This document shows, in pieces, positions 17,057 through 25,281 of a DNA stretch of 64,000 bases (position 1 is the first letter of the stretch; each line of letters starts with the position of its first letter). The position numbers and the translations under genes are program-made. Source of the DNA: an uncultured Poribacteria bacterium (GTDB taxonomy: Bacteria; Poribacteria; WGA-4E; WGA-3G); contig OX638316.1 in NCBI GenBank assembly GCA_951812525.1, forward strand, positions 4,768,506 to 4,832,505, given 5' to 3'. The notes under the pieces were generated by a model. That model was not told where the DNA came from. It ran no database searches and saw only the letters and a program-made list of their open reading frames with translations.

Positions 17057-18205
17057 GTGATTCGTAAACGATGGTTTTGGGTGACAACAACCGTGATTGG
17101 TGTGTTATTAGGTTTAGGAATTGGTCAGATAGTGGAATTTCAAGAGGCAACGGCGGAACCACAAAGCGGCTTGTCCGAACTCAGGGACGAACTGAACACG
17201 CTGAAAGCCAAACAGAGAGCACTGCAAGCGGAATGGCAATCTGAATTACTGGCACAAGTTGTGCCGACTTTGGCTGACGAATCCGAACGGGTGAAGCGTG
17301 AATTTGTGGATTTTCTCGAAAAAATTGGCAATCCAGGTACTGCTGCGCTCATCGCTATGCTTCAAGATCCATCCGAACGGGTCCGCAGAGAGGCAATCGA
17401 TGTGTTAGGAGAGATTGGTGAACGCGAGCGGAAAGCTAAACGCAATGTTGATGCTATTGCTATCGGGATCGCGACAACACTCAACGACTCATCTGAGAGA
17501 GTTTTCCGTGAAGCCCTCGCAGAATTAGGCGATGTTCGTCCGGCATCATCGACGTCAACTGCTGTTGTTGTCCCCGCCCTTATCGCGGTACGGGCGAAAG
17601 GTTCATCGCGAGTGCGCTCCCAGGTCTTGGATGTGTTAGGAAGTATCGGCGAGAGCCTTGCAAAAAAAGGAGAATCCACTGACACAATCCGAGATGCATT
17701 AATTGCAGGCATTACAGACGATTCCTCAAGAGTCCGAACGAATGCTATAGAAGAGTTGTCTGATATACGAGCAACTTCCACGGAAACCTTCACTGCATTG
17801 GTAAACACTTTGGCAGACAAATCTAAGTCTGTCCGAAATAGTGCTGAAGATGCGTTGATTGAACTTGGTAAAAGTGGTGCGACAACTGTCACGCCGATGT
17901 TGGCGGACGCGCTTGGGAACAGCACATCACCTGCAACCCGTGGACACATTGTAGATGTATTGGGTGGTATAGGTGAAAAAGGCAAAACGACTGAAAATAC
18001 TGTCGACTTGATTGTCCAAACCCTTCTTGTAGCACTGCGAGATTCTGATGAGAACGTTCGCCGTAATGCTGCTGATGAGCTTGGTGAAATGCAAGCGACT
18101 TCGCCCGATGTGCTTCCTGCGTTGAGAAATGCTCTGAAAGACAGCTCTGAAAAGGTTCGCAAGGCTGCGCAAAAGGCAATCCAGCGACTTGGAAAGGGGC
18201 AGTAA
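17057..18205 (+). CDS. HEAT-repeat protein with N-terminal membrane anchor
   Basis: This 382-residue protein starts at GTG 17057 with AAGGAGG eight bases upstream. A hydrophobic segment (WVTTTVIGVLLGLGIGQIV) anchors or exports it, a short coiled coil follows (residues ~40-75), and then about eight to nine HEAT/PBS-lyase-like helical repeats. Each repeat carries a S-[SE]-[RK]-V-R-x-x-A motif such as PSERVRREAIDVLGEIG and SDENVRRNAADELGEM. HEAT arrays bind other proteins. It sits 201 bp upstream of gspE on the same strand, so a role in secretion assembly is possible but unproven. Confidence 0.85.
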   Translation: MIRKRWFWVTTTVIGVLLGLGIGQIVEFQEATAEPQSGLSELRDELNTLKAKQRALQAEWQSELLAQVVPTLADESERVKREFVDFLEKIGNPGTAALIAMLQDPSERVRREAIDVLGEIGERERKAKRNVDAIAIGIATTLNDSSERVFREALAELGDVRPASSTSTAVVVPALIAVRAKGSSRVRSQVLDVLGSIGESLAKKGESTDTIRDALIAGITDDSSRVRTNAIEELSDIRATSTETFTALVNTLADKSKSVRNSAEDALIELGKSGATTVTPMLADALGNSTSPATRGHIVDVLGGIGEKGKTTENTVDLIVQTLLVALRDSDENVRRNAADELGEMQATSPDVLPALRNALKDSSEKVRKAAQKAIQRLGKGQ

Positions 18206-18406
18206 GATTTTTTAAACGGCGAAGCTAGATACATCGCCTACCAAGTGGAGGATGGAAACGGTATTGCGCTCCTTAAACTTATTCATGGCTGCTACGTCTT
18301 AAACAACATAGGAAGTAGAAACCATTAAATAGATTAATAGAAAAAATAAGATAGGGAGACCGCTTGCGCTAGGGTCAGAATCGCCACTGGTGTAAGCGTT
18401 CATACC

Positions 18407-20176
18407 ATGCAACAGACACTAAACACAGCATCGCTTGTTGAGGTGGTTCGACAGGCATCTGCTATCTCCGAGCAAGTCTATAAAGACATCGTCGCAGAAA
18501 TAAAACAGACTGGTGCCTCTGAAGCGGCTGTGCTTTCTAAGCACGGTGTGCCATCGGATATCCTCACACTTGCCACAAAAAGCGTTGAATACAGAACACC
18601 CTTCATTCAACTGGAAGGCACCACTCCCGATTCTGCCGTACTTGAGAAAGTATCCCCGGGTTTTGCATATCGCAATAAAATTGTACCTATCGAATTAACA
18701 GGTGATGAACTCACCGTTGCGTTGGCAGATGTCTTGGATGTTGTGCTCATAGACGAACTCCAACTCATCACCAGCTGCCGAATTATCCCCATTCTTGCCG
18801 ATGAAACAGATATTGATGAAGCAATAGTTCGTCTCTACGGACGTACTGCGGAGAGCCTTCTCAGTGCGGGTATTAAGGGACCTGTCGGCGCAACTACCAC
18901 GTTTGAACGCGAAACGATTGATGACTTCGGAATTGACGAAAAAGACCTGAGTCAAGACCCAACAGTCATACACGCCGTTGACCAGATGATCATTGATGCT
19001 GTTCGGATGGGTGCAAGTGATATACACATCGAGCCTTACCCGACGCAATTGAAGATTCGGTTTCGTGTTGATGGCGTGCTGGAAGATCAACCGCAACCGC
19101 CCGCCTATTTGCAATCGGCAATCACCTCACGTATCAAAATTATGGCTGGTATGGACGTTGCAGAACGTAGACGGCCGCAAGATGGAAAAATCAGTCGGCA
19201 GATTGGCAGCGTTGGTAACCGACAGATAGATCTTCGCGTCTCCACGGTTCCAACCGTTGCAACCCTGCACGGCGAAAGTGTTGTTCTCCGTATTCTCGAC
19301 CGGCAATCCATTGAATTTGGACTCGCAGAGCTTGGATTGACCGAAGATAACCTTGCACTCTTCCATCGTATGATTCGCAAACCGCACGGCATCATCCTTG
19401 CCACAGGTCCTACGGGAAGTGGAAAAACGACCTCACTCTACGCCTGTCTGAAAGAGATTAATTCACCCGACGTAAAAATCATCACCCTTGAAGATCCAGT
19501 CGAGTATGAATTAGACGGTATCAACCAAATTCAGGTTAATCCGGATATCGACTTTACTTTCGCCGATGGGCTCCGCCATATTTTACGCCAAGATCCTGAT
19601 AAGGTATTAGTCGGTGAGATTCGCGACTATGAGACTGCTGAAATGGCAATCCACACGTCGCTGACCGGACACCTAGTCTTCAGCACCCTCCACACCAATG
19701 ATGCGCCTGGTGCTATTACACGGCTTATTGATATGAATGTTGAACCTTATCTGGTCGCCTCGACGGTTGAAGGCATTATTGCTCAACGGCTTGCACGTCG
19801 TGTATGTAAGGTATGTTGTGAAATGTACTTGCCTGAAATGCATGAACTGGCAGGGCTTATGGGGAACGGTCATGGCAACGGCTCTCCTCTCCCCTACGAT
19901 CTGCAGATTCCGAAAGCGGTTGGCTGCAAAGAGTGCCGCGGCAGAGGGTATAAAGGCAGAATTGGCATCTTCGAAGTCCTACTTATGAATGAAGAAGTCC
20001 GTGCAATGGCACTTAAACAGGCATCAACGAGTGAAATTCGCCGTCTCGCAATCCAATTGGGAATGAAAAGCTTACGTGAAGACGGTTGGCGCAAAGTCGC
20101 GGCGGGTTTGACAACCGTTGAGGAAGTTATCCGATTAACTCAGGAAGATGAATTCGATTTCGGAGAAGTTGTGTAG
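18407..20176 (+). CDS. gspE: Type II secretion ATPase GspE
   Basis: This 589-residue cytoplasmic ATPase of the GspE/PilB family drives pseudopilus assembly. The N-terminal ~150 residues look like the MshEN/GspE N-domain. The catalytic part has Walker A GPTGSGKTT (Lys340), the Asp box ITLEDPVEYEL, Walker B LRQDPDKVLVGEIRD and the His box GHLVFSTLHTNDA. The zinc-binding tetracysteine is present as CKVC and CKEC around residues 467-510, with a Gly/His-rich insert between. It opens the secretion gene cluster. There is no strong ribosome site before ATG 18407. Confidence 0.95.
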   Translation: MQQTLNTASLVEVVRQASAISEQVYKDIVAEIKQTGASEAAVLSKHGVPSDILTLATKSVEYRTPFIQLEGTTPDSAVLEKVSPGFAYRNKIVPIELTGDELTVALADVLDVVLIDELQLITSCRIIPILADETDIDEAIVRLYGRTAESLLSAGIKGPVGATTTFERETIDDFGIDEKDLSQDPTVIHAVDQMIIDAVRMGASDIHIEPYPTQLKIRFRVDGVLEDQPQPPAYLQSAITSRIKIMAGMDVAERRRPQDGKISRQIGSVGNRQIDLRVSTVPTVATLHGESVVLRILDRQSIEFGLAELGLTEDNLALFHRMIRKPHGIILATGPTGSGKTTSLYACLKEINSPDVKIITLEDPVEYELDGINQIQVNPDIDFTFADGLRHILRQDPDKVLVGEIRDYETAEMAIHTSLTGHLVFSTLHTNDAPGAITRLIDMNVEPYLVASTVEGIIAQRLARRVCKVCCEMYLPEMHELAGLMGNGHGNGSPLPYDLQIPKAVGCKECRGRGYKGRIGIFEVLLMNEEVRAMALKQASTSEIRRLAIQLGMKSLREDGWRKVAAGLTTVEEVIRLTQEDEFDFGEVV

Positions 20177-20213
20177 TTCACTTGAAACCCTTTTCCGCTA
20201 AAGGAGAGTTGCG

Positions 20214-21023
20214 ATGAAGTTGACAACGATTGGAATAGCAATTTTGCTTCTCACTCTTCCGGCATGGGCGGGGACATTACGGGTGGACTTTGACAAGGGA
20301 AACTTAAAGGAGTGGCAGGAATTACTTATGGGTAATGCTGTCCCAGGTTCTTGGAGAATCGTTAACGATGAACTTCATGCGGTAAGCCCAGACAGATGGA
20401 CACGTCTACTCACGATTGGTGATACTACATGGGACGATTACACCATCGAATTTGATGTCAAGCCTCTCAAAAAGCCAGGTGCCGGCAATATTGCTATTGC
20501 GGCTCGGATCAAGGACGACTGGGCAGTGTGGTGCATGATCGGTGATCACCCATTACCCGGTAATATCTCTGAAGCTGTGTGTACGGCAGGCAATTTTCGA
20601 GATCCCTCGCCACTTTACTTCTTCGGATTCAAACCCCACCAACCGTTGGGATTAAAGCAGTGGTCAAAACTGAAACTGAGTGTTGAGACGAATACCTTAA
20701 ATTTTTGGATTAACGGAGAGCATGCCCTTGGACCAATAGTACTTCCGAACCGCGAAACCTTTATACGTCGTGAGGCTGTCAGAAAGCAGCATCATGAAGA
20801 ACATCATGCGGATGAAAACGGGAATTTGCCAGGATTTCGACCAATGCAGTTAGATGGATTCCAAGATTTCCTGACAGGTGCAGTCGGTTTGGGTCTCGCA
20901 AATCAGACAGCGAGATTCGACAACGTTATAATCACGGGTGACAATATACCGAACAGCGTTGGATTGTCGGTAACACCCAGAGCAAAACTCGCAACACTGT
21001 GGGGAAGTCTGAAGGGTCTTTAA
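20214..21023 (+). CDS. Secreted LamG/DUF1080-like protein with C-terminal WGSLK tail, inside the T2SS operon
   Basis: This 269-residue protein has a signal peptide (IAILLLTLPAWAGTLRVDF) and a concanavalin-like jelly-roll body: LRVDFDKGNLKEWQ, WDDYTIEFDVKPL, then ARFDNVIITGDNI. Similar domains bind or cleave glycans. The protein ends VTPRAKLATLWGSLKGL, a tail shared with four other secreted proteins in this window. AAAGGAG lies eight bases before the ATG. It lies 37 bp after gspE and 40 bp before gspF on the same strand, which makes it a likely pilot substrate or accessory factor of this secretion system. No catalytic residues are recognised. Confidence 0.8.
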   Translation: MKLTTIGIAILLLTLPAWAGTLRVDFDKGNLKEWQELLMGNAVPGSWRIVNDELHAVSPDRWTRLLTIGDTTWDDYTIEFDVKPLKKPGAGNIAIAARIKDDWAVWCMIGDHPLPGNISEAVCTAGNFRDPSPLYFFGFKPHQPLGLKQWSKLKLSVETNTLNFWINGEHALGPIVLPNRETFIRREAVRKQHHEEHHADENGNLPGFRPMQLDGFQDFLTGAVGLGLANQTARFDNVIITGDNIPNSVGLSVTPRAKLATLWGSLKGL

Positions 21024-21063
21024 GGCATCAGTGTAGTGCGAAAGTATAACGGAGAGGTTGATT

Positions 21064-22290
21064 GTGCCGATATTCCGATATGAAGCTCTTACGCATAGCG
21101 GTGGTAGCGTTAGCAATACGCTGGAAGCCGAATCCAAAGCCGAACTTATTTCCCGACTGCGACAGATGGGCTATTGGCCCACAAATATCGTCGAAGAGTC
21201 AGAAGACACCAATCCTACAGATATACGGCGATGGCTCCAAATAGGTCGTCGCCGGGTCAAACCGGCGGATGTTGAGTTTTTCACCTACCAGTTGGCAACA
21301 TTGGTAAACGCACACGTCCCGTTGCCGCGCGCATTAGAGGTATCCCTCGCACAAATTGAGAGTCCGGCGCTCCACCGCATCGTCTCACAAGTCAAATACG
21401 ATGTCGAACACGGTGCAACCTTCCACGATGCACTGACCGAACACCCGAAGGCATTTTCTAATCTCTATATCAACATGGTAAGAGCCGGAGAGAGCGGCGG
21501 CGTACTCGGTTTAGTCTTAGAACGCCTCGCAGAATTCGCAGAACGCCAGAGGCTCCTGAAAAATGATGTCGTTTCAGCCCTCTTCTATCCTATTATCTTG
21601 TTGACGCTTAGCATCACGGCTGTTACGGTGCTCATGATTCTTGTCATACCGAAATTCACAGCAATGTTTAACGATTTGGGGGTCGCATTGCCGCTTCCGA
21701 CCCAGATTCTCATTAACGTAACGGCTGCCTTCCAAACCTATTGGTGGGTTGGATTGCTGATCGCTATTATAGGTGGTGCGGGGTTAAGACAATATCTTCA
21801 GCATGAAACGGGGCAAGTCTGGTTTGATAGGTTGAAACTCAAGTTGCCCCTCATCGGTCCGATATTTAGTACTTTTGCTATTGTTCGTTTCACACGGACA
21901 ATGGCAACTCTTTTGGAAAACGGTGTTCGTATGCTACCTGCTCTCCAGGTTGTCAAAGACACTATCGGAAACAAGGTGTATAGCAACGTCATCACAGCAG
22001 CAACAGTGGAAGTTGAACAAGGTTCCACGCTCTCTCGTGAACTCGGCAGAAGCAAGGATTTTCCTGAATTTGTTACCCACATGGTGGCTGTTGGTGAGGA
22101 GTCGGGTGAACCTGTTCACATGCTCAGCAAACTCTCCGAATACTACGATTTAGAAATAAAAAAGAGTCTTGAACGTTTAACGAGTTCCATCGGTCCGCTT
22201 GTTATCTTACTGATGGGAATTATTATCGGGTTTATCGCTGTTGCGATGATCCTTCCGATCTTTGAAGCAAATCAATTGTTAAGCAATTAG
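21064..22290 (+). CDS. gspF: Type II secretion inner-membrane platform protein GspF
   Basis: This 408-residue protein has the duplicated GspF/PilC domain: VEFFTYQLATLVNAHVPLPR in the first half and RFTRTMATLLENGVRMLPAL in the second. It has three membrane segments, with the last at the C-terminus (VILLMGIIIGFIAVAMILPI). GTG 21064 lies six bases after GGAGAGG, better than TTG 21058. It links GspE to the pseudopilus. Confidence 0.94.
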   Translation: MPIFRYEALTHSGGSVSNTLEAESKAELISRLRQMGYWPTNIVEESEDTNPTDIRRWLQIGRRRVKPADVEFFTYQLATLVNAHVPLPRALEVSLAQIESPALHRIVSQVKYDVEHGATFHDALTEHPKAFSNLYINMVRAGESGGVLGLVLERLAEFAERQRLLKNDVVSALFYPIILLTLSITAVTVLMILVIPKFTAMFNDLGVALPLPTQILINVTAAFQTYWWVGLLIAIIGGAGLRQYLQHETGQVWFDRLKLKLPLIGPIFSTFAIVRFTRTMATLLENGVRMLPALQVVKDTIGNKVYSNVITAATVEVEQGSTLSRELGRSKDFPEFVTHMVAVGEESGEPVHMLSKLSEYYDLEIKKSLERLTSSIGPLVILLMGIIIGFIAVAMILPIFEANQLLSN

Positions 22291-22353
22291 TTGGGAATCG
22301 GGGTTACAAACCGCTCCTACAGTATGTTTTGAGTTTAGACAGGAGAAAAATAA

Positions 22354-22809
22354 ATGGTCACGCACCTAAAATCCGACGAATCTGGATTAACACTCATTGA
22401 ACTGACAATCGTGATTGTCATCTTAGGTATCCTCGCAGCCTTCATCGCGCCTCGTGTCATAAACGCTCCGCAGCAGGCGAAAGTCGCGAAGGCACAAACA
22501 GAGATTAACAGTATTAAGACGGCGTTGGAACAGTATGCGATAACAACAGGGGAATATCCGACAACCGAACAGGGATTAAGTGCCTTGTGGCGCGTCCCGA
22601 GCCCCGCGCCAACAAACTGGGACGGTCCCTATGTAGACAGTCCAAATTTCTTAGATCCATGGGATAACCCATACGTCTATCGCCAACCTGGCACGCATTA
22701 CGGCTACGACTATGACCTTTATTCAACCGGAAAAGATGGCAAGATAGGCGGGACTGAGCTGGATGCGGACATTACCAATTGGGTTGACGAAACAACCGGA
22801 GTAAATTAA
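22354..22809 (+). CDS. gspG: Major pseudopilin GspG
   Basis: This 151-residue prepilin has the cleavage site ESG/LTLIELTIVIVILGILAA, with Glu at +5 of the mature protein, followed by the canonical GspG region VINAPQQAKVAKAQTEINSI and GEYPTTEQGLSALW. A C-terminal calcium-site-like region (WDNPYVYR, DYDLYSTGKDGKIGG) is typical of GspG. GGAG lies just upstream. It builds the pseudopilus shaft. Confidence 0.95.
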   Translation: MVTHLKSDESGLTLIELTIVIVILGILAAFIAPRVINAPQQAKVAKAQTEINSIKTALEQYAITTGEYPTTEQGLSALWRVPSPAPTNWDGPYVDSPNFLDPWDNPYVYRQPGTHYGYDYDLYSTGKDGKIGGTELDADITNWVDETTGVN

Positions 22810-22813
22810 ACCA

Positions 22814-23494
22814 GTGTTGCAAGCTACAGATAGGCGATCTTCTCAACTGCAGAGGGGATTCACAGTCACAGAGTTACTGCTTGTTTTAGTAATCATCGGC
22901 GTGCTCTCGGTAATCTCAATGCCTGCCCTGAAGGGGTTCGCGGCAACGCGACGCTTAAAAGCATCTGCCTATACGCTTCGCAGTCTACTTACTTTTGCGC
23001 GAGACATGGCAATAACGGATCAGATAACGTATCTTGTGGTGTTCAATCTTGACAACGGTCAGTACTGGCTCGCCTCCAGTGAAACGTTTAACCCGAGTGA
23101 TCCGCTCAGGTCAGCACTCACCGCTCAAAACTCCACTGCGTTAGCAGCTATTCAGAACAATATTAACGGAGCTCCTCCTACAATTGGAAACTCCCGTCAA
23201 CAGAATCCCTTGTCTCGTGTTGGTGGTATCCTCGGTGTACCACATTCAATGGAACAGCATGTAACCTTAGCCTCAATGTTAACGAACTACAACGGCAGAA
23301 CTGTCCAAGCCGATGCCGGTGTCGGTTACATCCATTTCTCGCCTAATGCGACCTCCGAAGAGGCAGTCGTGTACCTGCGGAACTTGCGCAACCAGATAAT
23401 GTCTGTCACCGTTGAAGCAGCGAGTGGACGTGTCCGTGTCCGACAACTTGTGCCTGCGGAAATAGAAATGTTAGGGTTTGAAACAGAAAACTAA
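22814..23494 (+). CDS. gspH: Minor pseudopilin GspH-like
   Basis: This 226-residue prepilin has the cleavage region QRG/FTVTELLLVLVIIGVLSV and a following helix KASAYTLRSLLTFARDMAI that fits GspH. It starts at GTG 22814, four bases after the gspG stop. The globular domain is poorly conserved, so assignment to H rests on order and length. Confidence 0.82.
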   Translation: MLQATDRRSSQLQRGFTVTELLLVLVIIGVLSVISMPALKGFAATRRLKASAYTLRSLLTFARDMAITDQITYLVVFNLDNGQYWLASSETFNPSDPLRSALTAQNSTALAAIQNNINGAPPTIGNSRQQNPLSRVGGILGVPHSMEQHVTLASMLTNYNGRTVQADAGVGYIHFSPNATSEEAVVYLRNLRNQIMSVTVEAASGRVRVRQLVPAEIEMLGFETEN

Positions 23495-23529
23495 TTTGTC
23501 TGCAACTTCGGATCGAAGGCATTACAAAC

Positions 23530-23943
23530 ATGACACCTTCAATCAAAGACTTGACCAGAAAAGAAAAAGAAGGTTTTACGCTCGTCGAGATACTCGTAAC
23601 GCTAACGATTTTGGCGGCTGCACTCCCGGCACTTTTGCAGGCGTTCGCTTCTGCTACACGGAATCAAGGACTTTCAGATAACACCACGACTGCCCTCTAC
23701 CTCCTCAAATTTCGGATGGCGGAGATTGAGATGGAAGGGTATCCAGATGTAGGACAGGAAACGGGTGAATTCGGTGAAAATACGCGCTACCAGTGGCGTT
23801 CGGTCGTTGAAGACATCGAATCTGATGAAGTTGAAAATATCCGACGGGTTATGGTGACGGTTACGTGGCAACATAGAAATAGAGCGCGTTCAATGTCTAT
23901 GAGCACCTTTATAGCGGATCGACAAATGCCACAGGAAGAATAG
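23530..23943 (+). CDS. gspI: Minor pseudopilin GspI-like
   Basis: This 137-residue prepilin has the site KEG/FTLVEILVTLTILAAALPA and the short GspI-type domain (LYLLKFRMAEIEMEGYPDVG, TVTWQHRNRARSMSMSTF). GAAGG lies upstream of ATG 23530. Position H-I-J-K supports the call. Confidence 0.85.
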   Translation: MTPSIKDLTRKEKEGFTLVEILVTLTILAAALPALLQAFASATRNQGLSDNTTTALYLLKFRMAEIEMEGYPDVGQETGEFGENTRYQWRSVVEDIESDEVENIRRVMVTVTWQHRNRARSMSMSTFIADRQMPQEE

Positions 23944-23953
23944 CAATCGGCTG

Positions 23954-24220
23954 TCTGAACCACGGATTACACGGATGACGCAGATTATTCGGGTTGTGTG
24001 CATCCGATACCTATAATTGAGTGTTGGAGGACACTTCGCATCCCACAAACTATGGGAAATTATAAAAATACATTGACATTTCAATGAAGCAGAAAAGCAT
24101 ATTTAATAAATATACGAACGCTTCTATACAGACAGACTCTTGAGTCCCGGAGGGACGTTATGTCTATAGAAAATCCTGATCGCCAATCTCGTGAACCCCG
24201 TAGGGGTGACATACGTAAAA
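23954..24220. repeat. Repeat-filled gap inside the T2SS operon
   Basis: The 419-bp gap between gspI and gspJ holds the second CACGGATTAC repeat (23954-23986) and two palindromes with the shared tail: GTCCCGGAGGGACGTTATGT (24144 on) and AACCCCGTAGGGGTGACATA (24194 on). I see no gene. Repeats have probably accumulated here between genes that are usually adjacent. Confidence 0.6.
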
Positions 24221-24362
24221 CTTTCCACTTGCTGGTCCGTTTCATGGTGTCAAAGTATTCTAAAATCTACCATAAATGAAGTTTCAGAATTTAATTCGCT
24301 AATTTCTCAACGTGCGATAAATCGCACTACTACAAACTGGAACGCGGAGTTATTAAAGAATC

Positions 24363-25277
24363 GTGAAGAGAGAAAACAAGCAACCCCATATTATCAGTGA
24401 GAGTGGGCTGACACTCATCGAAATGCTTATGGCAGTCAGTATCCTCGTTATTATTGGAGGCTCAGCGTATTTTGCATTTAAGACAGCCGTAGATGCCTAT
24501 CATCGGACAGAGGCAAAGATATTGGCTGCACAAAGATGTCGGGTCGCTATGGATCGGTTGGTAACAGACCTACAAAACATGTACATTTCGCTTGAGGCAC
24601 CAGAACTTGCACTTCACACGCAAGACGGACCGAGTCAACTCGGCGATAGAGATATGCTTAGCTTCGTCACACTGGTAAAAACAGACCCGGATCCCTTTCT
24701 GGAGCAGCTTGCGAGTTTTCAATCTCAGAACACTGCACAAGCGCCTTTGCAACTTTTAAGTGATGTGCAACGTGTGGCGTACTTCGTTGGACCTGAACTG
24801 CCACCCGGTGAGTCGGCACTGAGTTCAGGATCTTTCCAAGGCGGAATTACAAGCGACACAAGTTCTGAACAGACTGGCGAGTACGCTCTCTTTCGCGTTG
24901 CAACGACAACTCTCGATCCTGAAACTGTCATCGGCACCTTTTTACAAACAGGTGAGGTGCCACAAACAGACGAAAATGGCGATCCTATTTATGTCGATAT
25001 GGCGACTCTCATTGCGGGACTTGCGAGTTTCGACCTGAAGTATTTTGATGGCGAGACAGAGAGATGGAATCCGTCATGGGATGATGCTGAGAGTATACCC
25101 AGTGCGGTTCAGATTCTCATAACAGTTCAAGGTGAGCCACAGCAGACGGTAAGTGTTGATACGACACAACCTGTGCTGCAAGGTCAACCTGTAACGCAGC
25201 CAAACAGTATGACACAATCAACGATGGTGTATCTACCAGCGAGTGCTACTGCAGGTGGTGCTCCTCAGGGACAGTAG
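24363..25277 (+). CDS. gspJ: Minor pseudopilin GspJ-like
   Basis: This 304-residue prepilin starts at GTG 24363. The cleavage site is SESG/LTLIEMLMAVSILVIIGGS, then YHRTEAKILAAQRCRVAMDRLVTDLQ, typical of GspJ. The C-terminal half is longer than usual and ends in a Gln/Thr/Pro-rich stretch. It runs to within five bases of gspK. Confidence 0.85.
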   Translation: MKRENKQPHIISESGLTLIEMLMAVSILVIIGGSAYFAFKTAVDAYHRTEAKILAAQRCRVAMDRLVTDLQNMYISLEAPELALHTQDGPSQLGDRDMLSFVTLVKTDPDPFLEQLASFQSQNTAQAPLQLLSDVQRVAYFVGPELPPGESALSSGSFQGGITSDTSSEQTGEYALFRVATTTLDPETVIGTFLQTGEVPQTDENGDPIYVDMATLIAGLASFDLKYFDGETERWNPSWDDAESIPSAVQILITVQGEPQQTVSVDTTQPVLQGQPVTQPNSMTQSTMVYLPASATAGGAPQGQ

Positions 25278-25281
25278 ACAG

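Noticed and set aside
17362-18234. 290-codon minus-strand frame over the HEAT-repeat gene
   Set aside because: Shadow of the repeats; the forward gene has GTG, AAGGAGG and clear HEAT motifs.
24191-24400. 69-codon frame before gspJ
   Set aside because: It starts inside a palindromic repeat, overlaps gspJ and has no ribosome site.
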